From the NCBI RefSeq assembly GCF_000613185.1, contig NZ_CCBB010000001.1, forward strand, positions 1,364,001 through 1,428,000: a stretch of DNA of 64,000 bases. Direction: 5' to 3'. The translations under genes and the position numbers were made by a program. Of this stretch, positions 20,109 through 29,735 are shown piece after piece; within the stretch, counting starts at the first letter, position 1; each line of letters opens with the position of its first letter. Below the pieces are notes generated by a model. It was given only the letters and a program-made list of their open reading frames with translations. It searched no databases and had not been told where the DNA came from. The stretch is from Mycolicibacterium cosmeticum. GTDB lineage: Bacteria; Actinomycetota; Actinomycetes; Mycobacteriales; Mycobacteriaceae.

Positions 20109-21371
20109 ATGGCGGGAGTCACCGGCATCTCGACGGGGAACGGTCTGCCCAATGTGGTCGTCACTGGCATTGCCATGTCGACGGCGTTGGCAACCGATGC
20201 TGAAGGCACCTGGAAGAAGCTGCTCAACGGGGAGAGCGGCATCCGTAAGCTCGACGATCCGTTCGTCGAGCAGTACGACCTTCCGGTTCGCATCGGTGGA
20301 CATCTCCACGAGGATTTTGAAGACGACCTGACACGTGTCGAGAAGAGGCGCCTGTCCTACCTCCAGAAGATGGCGACGGTCCTGGGCCGTCGTGTCTGGG
20401 AAAACGCGGGTGCACCCGAGGTGGATCCCCGCCGGCTGATGGTCTCCGTCGGCACCGGGCTGGGATCCACCGAGGAACTCCTGTTCGCCTACGACGGGAT
20501 GCGCGAGCGCGGCCTCAAGGCCGTCTCGCCGCTCGTCGTGCAGATGTACATGCCCAACGGGGCAGCGGCCGCCATCGGACTCGAGCGCAAGGCCAGGGCC
20601 GGGGTCAGCACCCTGGTTTCGGCCTGTGCCTCGGGTTCGGAGGCGATCGCGAACGCCTGGCGCAACATCGTGCTGGGCGAGGCCGACATCGCCATCACCG
20701 GCGGTGTCGAGACCAAGATCGAGGCGGTGCCGATCGCCGGTTTCGCCCAGATGCGGATCGTGCTGTCCACCAGCAACGACGATCCCGAAGGCGCCTGTCG
20801 CCCGTTCGACAAGGACCGCAACGGCTTTGTCTTCGGTGAAGGCGGCGCGCTGCTGGTCATCGAGACCGAGGAGCACGCCAAGGCCCGCGGCGCCAACATC
20901 CTGGCCCGCATCATGGGCGCCAGCGTCACCTCGGACGGCTACCACATCGTCGCGCCGGACCCCAACGGTGAGCAGGCCGGCTACGCCATGACCCGGGCGA
21001 TCCAGCTCGCGGGGCTGCAGCCGTCGGACATCGACCACATCAACGCCCACGCCACCGGCACCAACGTCGGCGACGTGGCCGAAGGCCAGGCCATCAACAA
21101 CGCGATGGGCGGCCACCGACCCGCGGTCTACGCGCCCAAGTCGGCGCTGGGGCACTCGGTCGGGGCGGTCGGCGCGGTCGAATCCATCCTCACGGTGCTC
21201 GCCTTGCGCGACGGCGTCATACCGCCCACCCTGAATCTGAAGAACTTGGATCCGGATATCGACCTCGACGTGGTGGCCGGTGAACCGCGCTACGGCGACT
21301 ACCACTACGCAATCAACAATTCGTTCGGTTTCGGCGGGCACAACGTCGCACTCGCCTTCGGCAAGTACTGA
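20109..21371 (+). CDS. kasB: 3-oxoacyl-ACP synthase KasB
   Basis: A 420-residue paralog of KasA, placed 23 bp downstream. The catalytic motifs are SACASGSEA (Cys173), [18 protein letters not shown] and [17 protein letters not shown]. KasB carries out the later elongation steps that give full-length mycolates. The N-terminus differs from KasA ([30 protein letters not shown]) and is shorter than that of Mtb KasB. Start ATG 20109 has GGAAGGAACA upstream. Confidence 0.97.
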   Translation: MAGVTGISTGNGLPNVVVTGIAMSTALATDAEGTWKKLLNGESGIRKLDDPFVEQYDLPVRIGGHLHEDFEDDLTRVEKRRLSYLQKMATVLGRRVWENAGAPEVDPRRLMVSVGTGLGSTEELLFAYDGMRERGLKAVSPLVVQMYMPNGAAAAIGLERKARAGVSTLVSACASGSEAIANAWRNIVLGEADIAITGGVETKIEAVPIAGFAQMRIVLSTSNDDPEGACRPFDKDRNGFVFGEGGALLVIETEEHAKARGANILARIMGASVTSDGYHIVAPDPNGEQAGYAMTRAIQLAGLQPSDIDHINAHATGTNVGDVAEGQAINNAMGGHRPAVYAPKSALGHSVGAVGAVESILTVLALRDGVIPPTLNLKNLDPDIDLDVVAGEPRYGDYHYAINNSFGFGGHNVALAFGKY

Positions 21372-21405
21372 CCCGCTCACCGCGGAGATCAAGGAGAACC
21401 CCTAC

Positions 21406-22827
21406 ATGACAACCATGGCCCCCGAGGCGGCTGCCGAATCCCTTGATCCCCGCGACCCGCTGCTGCGGTTGTCGACGTTCTTCGACGACGGCACCGTGGA
21501 ACTGCTGCACGAGCGCGACAAGTCCGGGGTGCTGGCCGCCGCGGGCACCGTCAACGGCGTGCGCACCATCGCCTTCTGCACCGACGGCACCGTCATGGGC
21601 GGGGCCATGGGCATCGAGGGCTGCGCGCACATCGTCAACGCGTACGACGTCGCCATCGAGGAGCAGTCCCCGATCGTCGGGATCTGGCACTCCGGTGGTG
21701 CGCGGCTGGCCGAGGGCGTCAAGGCGCTGCACGCGGTCGGTCTGGTGTTCGAGGCGATGATCCGGGCCTCCGGTTACATCCCGCAGATCTCTGTGGTGGT
21801 CGGCTTCGCCGCCGGCGGCGCCGCCTACGGCCCGGCCCTGACCGACGTCATCGTGATGGCGCCGGACAGCAAGGTCTTCGTCACGGGCCCCGACGTGGTG
21901 CGCAGCGTCACCGGTGAGGACGTCGACATGGTGTCCCTCGGCGGCCCCGAGGCCCACCACAAGAAGTCCGGCGTGTGCCACATCGTCGCCGACGACGAGC
22001 TGGATGCCTACGAGCGTGGCCGCCGTCTGGTCGGATTGTTCTGCCAGCAGGGCCATTTCGACCGCAGCAAGGCCGAGGCCGGCGACGTCGACCTCAAGGC
22101 CCTGATGCCCGAGTCCGCACGCCGCGCCTACGACGTGCACCCGATCATCGAGGCCCTGCTGGACAACGACGCCCCCTTCGAGGAGTTCCAGTCCCGCTGG
22201 GCCCCGTCGATCGTGGTCGGCCTGGGCCGGCTGGCCGGGCGCACCGTCGGCGTGATCGCCAACAACCCGCTGCGCCTGGGCGGCTGCCTGAACTCCGAAA
22301 GTGCCGAGAAGTCTGCGCGTTTCGTGCGGCTGTGCGATGCGTTCGGCATCCCGCTGGTCGTGGTGGTGGACGTGCCCGGCTACCTGCCCGGTGTGGACCA
22401 GGAGTGGGGTGGCGTGGTGCGCCGCGGCGCCAAACTGCTGCACGCCTTCGGTGAGGCCACCGTTCCGCGCGTCACCCTGGTGACCCGCAAGATCTACGGC
22501 GGCGCGTACATCGCGATGAACTCCCGCTCACTGAACGCCACCAAGGTGTTCGCCTGGCCGGACGCCGAGGTCGCCGTGATGGGTGCCAAGGCCGCCGTCG
22601 GCATCCTGCACAAGCGCAAGCTGGCCGCCGCGGCCGATCACGAGCGCGACGCACTGCACGAGGAACTGGCCGCCGAACACGAGCGGATCGCCGGTGGGGT
22701 GGACTCGGCGATCGAGATCGGCGTGGTCGACGAGAAGATCGACCCGGCGCACACCCGCAGCAAGATCACCCAGGCGCTGGCCGAAGCGCCGCACCGGCGT
22801 GGCCGGCACAAGAACATCCCGCTGTAA
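21406..22827 (+). CDS. accD6: Acyl-CoA carboxylase beta subunit AccD6
   Basis: A 473-residue carboxyltransferase that makes malonyl-CoA (and can make methylmalonyl-CoA) with a biotinylated AccA subunit, feeding FabD. Carboxyltransferase motifs include WHSGGARLAEGVKALHAVG, VVGFAAGGAAYGPALTDV, a CoA site near GPDVVRSVTGEDVD, and VDVPGYLPGVDQEWGGVVRRGAKLLHAFGEATVPRVTLVTRKIYGGAYIAM. The ATG at 21406 has AAGGAG at 21391-21396, and the length equals Mtb AccD6. Last gene of the FAS-II operon, closed by a hairpin. Confidence 0.97.
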   Translation: MTTMAPEAAAESLDPRDPLLRLSTFFDDGTVELLHERDKSGVLAAAGTVNGVRTIAFCTDGTVMGGAMGIEGCAHIVNAYDVAIEEQSPIVGIWHSGGARLAEGVKALHAVGLVFEAMIRASGYIPQISVVVGFAAGGAAYGPALTDVIVMAPDSKVFVTGPDVVRSVTGEDVDMVSLGGPEAHHKKSGVCHIVADDELDAYERGRRLVGLFCQQGHFDRSKAEAGDVDLKALMPESARRAYDVHPIIEALLDNDAPFEEFQSRWAPSIVVGLGRLAGRTVGVIANNPLRLGGCLNSESAEKSARFVRLCDAFGIPLVVVVDVPGYLPGVDQEWGGVVRRGAKLLHAFGEATVPRVTLVTRKIYGGAYIAMNSRSLNATKVFAWPDAEVAVMGAKAAVGILHKRKLAAAADHERDALHEELAAEHERIAGGVDSAIEIGVVDEKIDPAHTRSKITQALAEAPHRRGRHKNIPL

Positions 22828-22839
22828 CGACGCGCTACC

Positions 22840-22869
22840 GGATGGCCTGGGCTTCGCCCCGGGCCATCC
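22840..22869 (+). terminator. Hairpin terminator of the FAS-II operon
   Basis: GGATGGCC (22840-22847) pairs with GGCCATCC (22862-22869). The stem continues through a G-T pair and GGG/CCC to a 6-nt loop. It starts 12 bp after the accD6 stop; a short GTCGTTT follows, but no real U-tract. Confidence 0.75.
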
Positions 22870-22913
22870 GTCGTTTCCGATGAGTTTCGCGGTCCGGGGA
22901 GGTCTATCGGGCC

Positions 22914-23564
22914 ATGGTGCAACTGCTCAAGGTCCAGAACTTCAACGTCTCCCAGGACGGCTTCGGCGCAGGCGTCGGCCAGAGCTTCGAGCGTCCGTTC
23001 GGCCACGCCGACCCGGCCACGATGTTCGCCTGGTGCGGGGCCACCGCCAGCTGGCCCAACCGCACCGAGCCGGGTGGCAGCCGCGGTCTGGACGACTACC
23101 TGACCAGGGACTTCCACCACAACATCGGTGCCGAGATCATGGGCCGCAACAAGTTCAGCCCGCACCGCGGGCCCTGGACCGGCGATGCCGCCCGCTGGAC
23201 GGGCTGGTGGGGTGACGAGCCGCCCTTCCACACCCCGGTGTTCGTCATGACGCATCACGAACGCCCGTCGTTCACGTTGGGCGACACCACGTTTCACTTC
23301 GTCAGCGGCGACCCCGCGACGGTGCTGGCCCAGGCCCGCGAGGCCGCCGGCGGCAAGGATGTCCGGCTCGGCGGCGGGGCGACGACCGTCCGGGCGTTCC
23401 TGGACGCCGACCTGGTCGACACGTTGCATGTCGCGGTCTCACCGGTGACGCTGGGCGCCGGGTCACGCCTGTGGGAGAGCCCCGACGAGCTACTGGACAG
23501 GTTCCTCTGCGATGTCGTACCGAGCCCCAGTGGGGTCACCCATCACCTGTTCTGGCGGCGCTAG
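22914..23564 (+). CDS. Dihydrofolate reductase / RibD C-terminal domain family protein
   Basis: A 216-residue protein of the RibD-C/DHFR-like family, stand-alone reductases that usually bind NADPH. Features are VQNFNVSQDGFGAG at the N-terminus, GAEIMGRNKFSPHRGPW, PVFVMTHHERPSF, DVRLGGGATTVRAFLDADLVDTLHVAVSPVTLGAGSRLW near the C-terminus. The true substrate is not known. The start is ATG 22914. The last 4 bp overlap the end of the convergent glpD1. Confidence 0.88.
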   Translation: MVQLLKVQNFNVSQDGFGAGVGQSFERPFGHADPATMFAWCGATASWPNRTEPGGSRGLDDYLTRDFHHNIGAEIMGRNKFSPHRGPWTGDAARWTGWWGDEPPFHTPVFVMTHHERPSFTLGDTTFHFVSGDPATVLAQAREAAGGKDVRLGGGATTVRAFLDADLVDTLHVAVSPVTLGAGSRLWESPDELLDRFLCDVVPSPSGVTHHLFWRR

Positions 23565-25075
23565 TGCACCTCGGCGACGAACTCCGCGGCCACCTCGGCG
23601 ACCCGTGCCCGGTCGTCGGGGACCAACCCGATGCGGGTCCGCCGGTCCAGGATGTCCTCGGCCGTGAGCGCGCCCTCGTGGGTGACGGCGAATTCGAACT
23701 CCGCGCGCAGCACGTCGATTCCGTCGGCGACCGGTTCGGCGGGCCGCGCACAGTTCGCGCCGGCGAGCACCTCTACGGCCTCCGCCCCGTACCGCGCCAC
23801 CAGTGAAGTGGGCAGTCCGGCAACGGTTTCCCGGGTCGCGCCGACCAACGGGAGGTCACGGGTGCGGCAGGGCGCCGCGGTGATCCCACGCAGCGCGACG
23901 GCCCGGTCCAGGACATCCTCGGCCATGTAGCGGTATTCGGTGAGCTTGCCGCCGATCACGCTGAGCACCCCCGACGGTGATTCGGTGATGGCGTGTTCCC
24001 GGGATACGTCGGCGGTCCTACCGGTTCCGGTGTCGATCAGCGGTCGCAGCCCCGCGTAGGCGCCGCGCACATCACCGGGGTGCAGTTGGGTCTGCAGCGC
24101 GGTGTTCACGGTGTTCAACAGGAACGCCACCTCCTGCGGTGTCGCCTGCGGCACATCGGGAATCGGGCCCGGCGCCTCTTCATCGGTGAGCCCCAGGTAC
24201 ACCCGGCCGAGCTGTTCGGGCATTGCGAACACGAACCGGTTCACCTCACCGGGTATCGGAATGGTCAGCGCTGCAGTCGGATTGCCGAAGGCCGCGGCGT
24301 CGAACACCAGATGGGTACCGCGGCTGGGGCGCAGTCTGATCGAGGGGTCCACCTCGCCCGCCCAGACACCGGCCGCGTTGACGACGGCGCGTGCGCTCAG
24401 GCCGAACGATTCTCCGGTCAGTTCGTCGGTCAGGGTGACGGTGGTGCCGGTGGCCGCGGAGGCCGCCACCCTGGTGAGGATGACGGCCCCGTGCCCGGCG
24501 GCGGTGCGGGCCACCGCGGTGACCAGCCGGGCGTCGTCGATCAACTGCCCGTCGTAGGCTAGGAATCCCCCGTCCAAGCCGTCGCGGCGCACGGTCGGCG
24601 CGAGCGCGATTGCCCGGGCGGCGTCCACCCGGCGTGACCGCGGCAGCAGGGTGGCCGGGGTGCCGGCCAGTTTGCGCAGCCCGTCGCCTGCGACGAAGCC
24701 GGTGCGCACCAGCGCGCGGGCTGCCCGGCCCATCGCCGGCAGCAGCGGCACCAGTTGTGGCATCGCCTTCACCAGGTGAGGAGCTGTGCGCGACATCAGG
24801 ATTCCGCGTTCGACGGCGCTGCGCCGGGCGATGCCGACGTTGCCCGTAGCCAAGTACCGCAGCCCGCCGTGCACCAGTTTGGAGCTCCACCGGCTGGTGC
24901 CGAAGGCCAGATCGTGCTTCTCGACCAGCGCGACGGACAGGCCGCGGGTGGCGGCATCCAGGGCGATACCGGCCCCGGTGATGCCCCCGCCGATCACGAC
25001 GATGTCGACCCGACCGGCGTCGGCCAGCGCCGCGAGTTCGCGTTGCCTGCGGGCGGCGTTGAGGGCGGTGGTCAT
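23561..25075 (-). CDS. glpD1: Glycerol-3-phosphate dehydrogenase GlpD1 (FAD)
   Basis: A 504-residue FAD enzyme oxidizing glycerol-3-phosphate to DHAP and passing electrons to menaquinone at the membrane. The FAD-binding GxGxxG region is VIGGGITGAGIALDAATRGLSVALVEKHD, followed by AFGTSRWSSKLVHGGLRYL typical of GlpD. The C-terminal domain has SVIGGKLTEYRYMAEDVLDRA. The start is ATG 25075, overlapping the TetR stop (ATGA); the longer frame from 25189 would lie in TetR sequence. Rv2249c equivalent by position. Confidence 0.95.
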   Translation of the reverse strand: MTTALNAARRQRELAALADAGRVDIVVIGGGITGAGIALDAATRGLSVALVEKHDLAFGTSRWSSKLVHGGLRYLATGNVGIARRSAVERGILMSRTAPHLVKAMPQLVPLLPAMGRAARALVRTGFVAGDGLRKLAGTPATLLPRSRRVDAARAIALAPTVRRDGLDGGFLAYDGQLIDDARLVTAVARTAAGHGAVILTRVAASAATGTTVTLTDELTGESFGLSARAVVNAAGVWAGEVDPSIRLRPSRGTHLVFDAAAFGNPTAALTIPIPGEVNRFVFAMPEQLGRVYLGLTDEEAPGPIPDVPQATPQEVAFLLNTVNTALQTQLHPGDVRGAYAGLRPLIDTGTGRTADVSREHAITESPSGVLSVIGGKLTEYRYMAEDVLDRAVALRGITAAPCRTRDLPLVGATRETVAGLPTSLVARYGAEAVEVLAGANCARPAEPVADGIDVLRAEFEFAVTHEGALTAEDILDRRTRIGLVPDDRARVAEVAAEFVAEVH

Positions 25076-25647
25076 GGTTTGAGGTATCCGTTCAGCGAGT
25101 GTTCGAGTTCGACCGCCAGCGCGTCGGCGTCCAGGATGGGGGCGACCATCTGCGCGGACTGCACCGCCGACTGGGTGATCAGCAGGCACATGGCGGCCAG
25201 TTGCCGCGGATCACCGGGCCGCACACTGCCGTGCTCCTGAGCGAGCTTGAGCTGACCGGCGAGCGCGTCGATCAGGACCTGTTGGCTGGTGCCCAACCGT
25301 TCGGCGATGTACACCATGGCCAGGTCCGGCGCGGTGTGCAGCACCGACATCACGATGTCGTCGTGGCGCAGCCGTTCGGCCACCGCGACCATGCGCTGCA
25401 CCAGCGCCACCCGGCCGTCGCCGTGCTCCCCCACCTCCGTCAGCACGCGGACGATCCGGGCGGTCAGCAACGCGGCCAGGATCGAGCGGGTGTCGGGCCA
25501 GCGCCGGTACACCGTCGGCCGGCTCACGCCCGCCCGGCGGGCGATTTCGGCCAGCGTCACCCGGTCGATCCCGTAGGCCAGCACGCAGCTCGCGGCGGCC
25601 TCCAAGATCCGATCCTCGAGGGAACCCTCGTTACTGATTGACACCAT
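25072..25647 (-). CDS. TetR family regulator upstream of glpD1 (Rv2250c-type)
   Basis: A 191-residue TetR regulator with HTH GIDRVTLAEIARRAGVSRPTVYRRWPDTRSILAALL. It is the first gene of a two-gene minus-strand unit with glpD1 and is divergent from the AGPS-like flavoprotein with only 17 bp between the start codons. It most likely controls both directions, possibly in response to a glycerolipid metabolite, since glpD1, the AGPS-like enzyme and dagK are all glycerolipid genes. Effector unknown. Confidence 0.9.
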   Translation of the reverse strand: MVSISNEGSLEDRILEAAASCVLAYGIDRVTLAEIARRAGVSRPTVYRRWPDTRSILAALLTARIVRVLTEVGEHGDGRVALVQRMVAVAERLRHDDIVMSVLHTAPDLAMVYIAERLGTSQQVLIDALAGQLKLAQEHGSVRPGDPRQLAAMCLLITQSAVQSAQMVAPILDADALAVELEHSLNGYLKP

Positions 25648-25664
25648 ATGTAATACTGTAACGC
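25648..25664. promoter_or_regulatory. Shared 17-bp divergent control region
   Basis: The start codons of the TetR gene and the AGPS-like gene are only 17 bp apart. This gap holds the direct repeat TGTAA-N3-TGTAA (25650-25662) and AT-rich sequence in an otherwise GC-rich region. Promoters for both genes must overlap each other's coding ends or give leaderless messages. Probable TetR operator, by position. Confidence 0.5.
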
Positions 25665-27278
25665 ATGACTGGTCCGGACGTGTCGCTCTTACCCCCGATG
25701 AAATGGAATGCCTGGGGTGATCCCGCGGCCGCCAAGCCGCTGTCCGACGGCATCCGCGCCCTGCTCAAGCAGGCGTTGGGCATCGAGCAGTCCGGCATCC
25801 CCGACATCACCGCCGAGCAGGTGACGCTGCAGCCGTCCCGACTGTCCGCCACCGCGCACGAGGCATTGGCGGGCATCGTCGGCGCCGGGCACTGCCGGGT
25901 CGACGACCTTGACCGGCTGCTGCGGGCCGGCGGCAAGTCGACGCTGGATCTGTTGCGGCGCAAGGACACCGGCGTGCAGGACGCGCCGGATGCGGTGCTG
26001 CTGCCCGGCACCGAAGAGGAGATCGCGGAGATCCTGCGGGCCTGCGTCGAGCACCGGATCGCCGTCGTCCCGTTCGGCGGGGGCACCAGCGTGGTCGGCG
26101 GACTGGACCCGGCGCGCGGCGACTTCACCGCGGTTGTGTCGCTGGACCTGCGCCGCCTAGACCGGCTGCTGCACCTGGACGAGGTGTCCGGCGAGGCCGT
26201 GCTGCAGGCCGGGGTCACCGGGCCCGGCGCCGAGCGCCTGTTGGGCGCGAAGGGGTTTTCGCTCGGCCATTTCCCGCAGAGCTTCCAGTTCGCCACCATC
26301 GGCGGCTTCGCGGCCACCCGGTCGTCGGGACAGGATTCCGCCGGTTACGGCCGCTTCGACGACATGGTCCGCGGCCTGCGCGCCGTCACCCCGGCCGGGA
26401 TTCTCGATCTGGGGCGGGCGCCGGCCTCGGCGGCCGGACCCGATCTGCGTCAGCTGCTGATGGGATCCGAGGGCGTGTTCGGCGTGATCACCGCCGTCCG
26501 GGTCCGCGTGCACCCGGTCCCGGAATCCACCCGCTACGAGGCCTGGTCGTTCCCGGATTTCCCGACCGGAGCGGCGGCGCTGCGCGCGGTCACCCAGACC
26601 GGCACCGGTCCGACGGTGATCCGGCTCTCCGACGAAGTGGAGACCGGGATCAACCTGGCCACCACCGAGAGCATCGGCGAGCAGCGCATCACCGGCGGGT
26701 GCCTGGCGATCACCGTGTTCGAAGGGTCGGCCGCGCACACCGCGAGCCGGCACGCCGAGACCGCCGCCGTGTTGACCGCCCACGGCGGCACGTCGCTGGG
26801 TGAGGCACCGGCCCGGGCGTGGGAGCACGGCCGGTTCGGTGCGCCCTACCTGCGGGACTCACTGCTGACGGCCGGGGCGCTGTGCGAGACGCTGGAAACC
26901 GCGACGTCGTGGTCGAACATCGCCGCCGTCAAGGCGGCCGTGACCGCGGCCCTGACCGAATCACTGGCCGAATCCGGCACGCAAGCGCTGGTGATGTGCC
27001 ACATTTCGCACGTGTATCCGACCGGCGCCTCGTTGTATTTCACCGTGGTGGCCGCTCAGCGCGGCAACCCGATCGAACAGTGGAGCAAGGCCAAGGCCGC
27101 CGCGTCGGAGGCCATGGTGCGCGCGGGGGCGACCATCACCCATCATCACGCGGTCGGCGCCGACCACCGGCCATGGATGCGCGCCGAGATCGGCGACCTC
27201 GGCGTCGAGGTGCTGCGCGCGGTGAAGGCGGTGCTCGACCCCACCGGAATCCTCAACCCCGGCAAGCTGATTCCGTGA
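25665..27278 (+). CDS. FAD-binding oxidase, alkyldihydroxyacetonephosphate synthase-like (Rv2251-type)
   Basis: A 537-residue VAO/GlcD-fold flavoprotein. The PP-loop FAD site is VVPFGGGTSVVGGLDP; IGGFAATRSSGQDSAGYGRFDDMVRGLRAVTP and the active-site HHH run ATITHHHAVGADHRPWM are typical of alkyl-DHAP synthase. AGPS forms the ether bond in ether lipids; whether mycobacteria make such lipids with it is unproved, so a different alpha-hydroxy-acid substrate is possible. The next gene, dagK, starts in the stop codon (GTGA), supporting a lipid role. Confidence 0.88.
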   Translation: MTGPDVSLLPPMKWNAWGDPAAAKPLSDGIRALLKQALGIEQSGIPDITAEQVTLQPSRLSATAHEALAGIVGAGHCRVDDLDRLLRAGGKSTLDLLRRKDTGVQDAPDAVLLPGTEEEIAEILRACVEHRIAVVPFGGGTSVVGGLDPARGDFTAVVSLDLRRLDRLLHLDEVSGEAVLQAGVTGPGAERLLGAKGFSLGHFPQSFQFATIGGFAATRSSGQDSAGYGRFDDMVRGLRAVTPAGILDLGRAPASAAGPDLRQLLMGSEGVFGVITAVRVRVHPVPESTRYEAWSFPDFPTGAAALRAVTQTGTGPTVIRLSDEVETGINLATTESIGEQRITGGCLAITVFEGSAAHTASRHAETAAVLTAHGGTSLGEAPARAWEHGRFGAPYLRDSLLTAGALCETLETATSWSNIAAVKAAVTAALTESLAESGTQALVMCHISHVYPTGASLYFTVVAAQRGNPIEQWSKAKAAASEAMVRAGATITHHHAVGADHRPWMRAEIGDLGVEVLRAVKAVLDPTGILNPGKLIP

Positions 27279-28165
27279 AGCGCATCTCGGTCCTGACCAA
27301 CCCCGCGTCCGGACACGGCAACGCACCGCATGCTGCCGAGCGCGCCATCGCACGCTTCCAGCAGCGCGGGGTCGACGTGTGTGAGGTGGTCGGTGCCGAT
27401 GCCGCACACGCCCGCCGGCTCGTCGACGAGGAACTCGCGCGCGGCACCGATGCCCTGGTGGTGGTCGGTGGCGACGGCATCATCTCGGTGGCGTTGCAGG
27501 CCTTGGCGCTCGGGGCTGTCCCGCTGGGCATCATCCCGGCCGGCACCGGCAACGACCACGCCCGTGAATTCGGCATTCCCACCGGTGATCCGGAGGCGGC
27601 GGCCGACGTCGTACTCGACGGCCGCCCCGAGACCATCGATCTGGGTCGCGTCGTCGACGCCACCGGTGCCGTCAAGTGGTTCGGCACGGTGATGGCTGCC
27701 GGCTTCGATTCTCTGGTCAGCGACCGCACCAACCGGATGAGCTGGCCGCACGGTCGGATGCGGTACAACGTCGCCATGGTCGCCGAGCTGTCCAAGCTGC
27801 GATTGCTGCCCTTCCGGTTGACGTTCGACGACGGACCGGAGATCGTCACCGAACTCACGCTGGCCGCGTTCGGCAACACCCGCAGTTACGGCGGCGGCAT
27901 GCTGATCTGCCCCGGCGCCGACCCGACCGACGGCCTGCTCGATGTCACGATGGTGCATTCGGCGTCGCGCACCAAGCTGATCCGGCTGTTTCCCACGGTC
28001 TTCAAGGGCACCCACGTCAATCTGCCTCAGGTGACCACCAAGCGAGCGGCGCGGATCGTCGTCGACTCCCCCGGCATCAACGCCTACGCCGACGGTGACT
28101 TCGCCTGTCCGCTGCCGGTGACGGTCTCGGCCGTGCCGGGCGTGTTGACGTTGTTGCGCAAGTAG
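27275..28165 (+). CDS. dagK: Diacylglycerol kinase family lipid kinase (Rv2252-type)
   Basis: A 296-residue DAGK-catalytic-domain protein. The N-terminal kinase motifs are TNPASGHGNA, VVVGGDGIISVALQAL and GIIPAGTGNDHAREFGIP; the C-terminal beta-sandwich ends with INAYADGDFACPLPVTVSAVPGVLTLL. The Mtb counterpart phosphorylates diacylglycerol and affects phosphatidylinositol mannoside synthesis. The GTG start overlaps the AGPS-like stop by 4 nt, so translation is coupled. Confidence 0.93.
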   Translation: MKRISVLTNPASGHGNAPHAAERAIARFQQRGVDVCEVVGADAAHARRLVDEELARGTDALVVVGGDGIISVALQALALGAVPLGIIPAGTGNDHAREFGIPTGDPEAAADVVLDGRPETIDLGRVVDATGAVKWFGTVMAAGFDSLVSDRTNRMSWPHGRMRYNVAMVAELSKLRLLPFRLTFDDGPEIVTELTLAAFGNTRSYGGGMLICPGADPTDGLLDVTMVHSASRTKLIRLFPTVFKGTHVNLPQVTTKRAARIVVDSPGINAYADGDFACPLPVTVSAVPGVLTLLRK

Positions 28166-28172
28166 TTTCGGC

Positions 28173-28802
28173 CTAAGCCCCGGGCGCGGAACCGATGGCG
28201 CCCAGCATGTTCACCAGGTAGCGGATGGCGTCGGTGGCCGGCCGTGCCGGCACCGAGGGATCGATGGCGCGCTGGATGCCCAAGCCGATGCCGGCGCTCA
28301 ACAGCAGATTGCCGACATCATCCAAACCTGCTGCCACGGAACTGGATTCGTCGATGCCGAGGTCGGCCGCCAGGGTGCGCAGCACGCCGGCCACCGACCG
28401 AGCGGCCTCCTCGCGCAGCGCGGTGATCATGTCGGTGAGATCGGGATTGTTGCGGGACAACACCACGAACTCCAGCTCCAGCATGGTCCACCCGACATCG
28501 CCCACGGTGGCCTCAAACCAGGTGTTGAGTGCGGCGATCCGGCTGTCCAGATCGGCGGCCGCCGTCGCCAACTCGGCGATCTCGCCGAACTTCTCCCGAT
28601 GGATGAGCTCCAGCACCGCCCGGCACACATTCGGCTTACTGCCGAAGTTGGAGTACACCGCGCCCTTGGAGTAACCGGCATCCTCCGCGATGTCGTCGAG
28701 GCTGGTGGCCGCGTAGCCGTGGGTCAGAAACCGCCGCCTGGCGGCCTCGAGCAGTTCAACGCGGGTCTGTTCCTGGCGTTGCGCCCTGGTCAGCCGCGGC
28801 AT
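28173..28802 (-). CDS. TetR family regulator of the SDR/monooxygenase pair
   Basis: A 209-residue TetR regulator: TRVELLEAARRRFLTHGYAATSLDDIAEDAGYSKGAVYSNFGSKPNVCRAVLELI is a clear HTH plus first helices. The start is ATG 28802 (MPRLTRAQRQ). It is divergent from the SDR and flavin monooxygenase genes, across two ATAC-N5-GTAT boxes, and most likely represses them and itself. The stop is 8 bp from the end of the convergent dagK. Confidence 0.9.
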   Translation of the reverse strand: MPRLTRAQRQEQTRVELLEAARRRFLTHGYAATSLDDIAEDAGYSKGAVYSNFGSKPNVCRAVLELIHREKFGEIAELATAAADLDSRIAALNTWFEATVGDVGWTMLELEFVVLSRNNPDLTDMITALREEAARSVAGVLRTLAADLGIDESSSVAAGLDDVGNLLLSAGIGLGIQRAIDPSVPARPATDAIRYLVNMLGAIGSAPGA

Positions 28803-28813
28803 CCAAAAATCAT

Positions 28814-28861
28814 ATACCCCAAGTATTGATTTGACTTCGAGTATTCGGATACCGTCGGTAT
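28814..28861. promoter_or_regulatory. Two ATAC-N5-GTAT operator boxes
   Basis: ATACCCCAAGTAT (28814-28826) and ATACCGTCGGTAT (28849-28861) share the form ATAC-N5-GTAT. Their centres are 35 bp apart in the gap between the TetR gene and the SDR gene. Such paired inverted half-sites fit a TetR dimer; one would cover each promoter. Binding is inferred. Confidence 0.65.
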
Positions 28862-28880
28862 TTGATTGGAGGAGGCGGCC

Positions 28881-29731
<851 letters not shown>

Positions 29732-29735
<4 letters not shown>

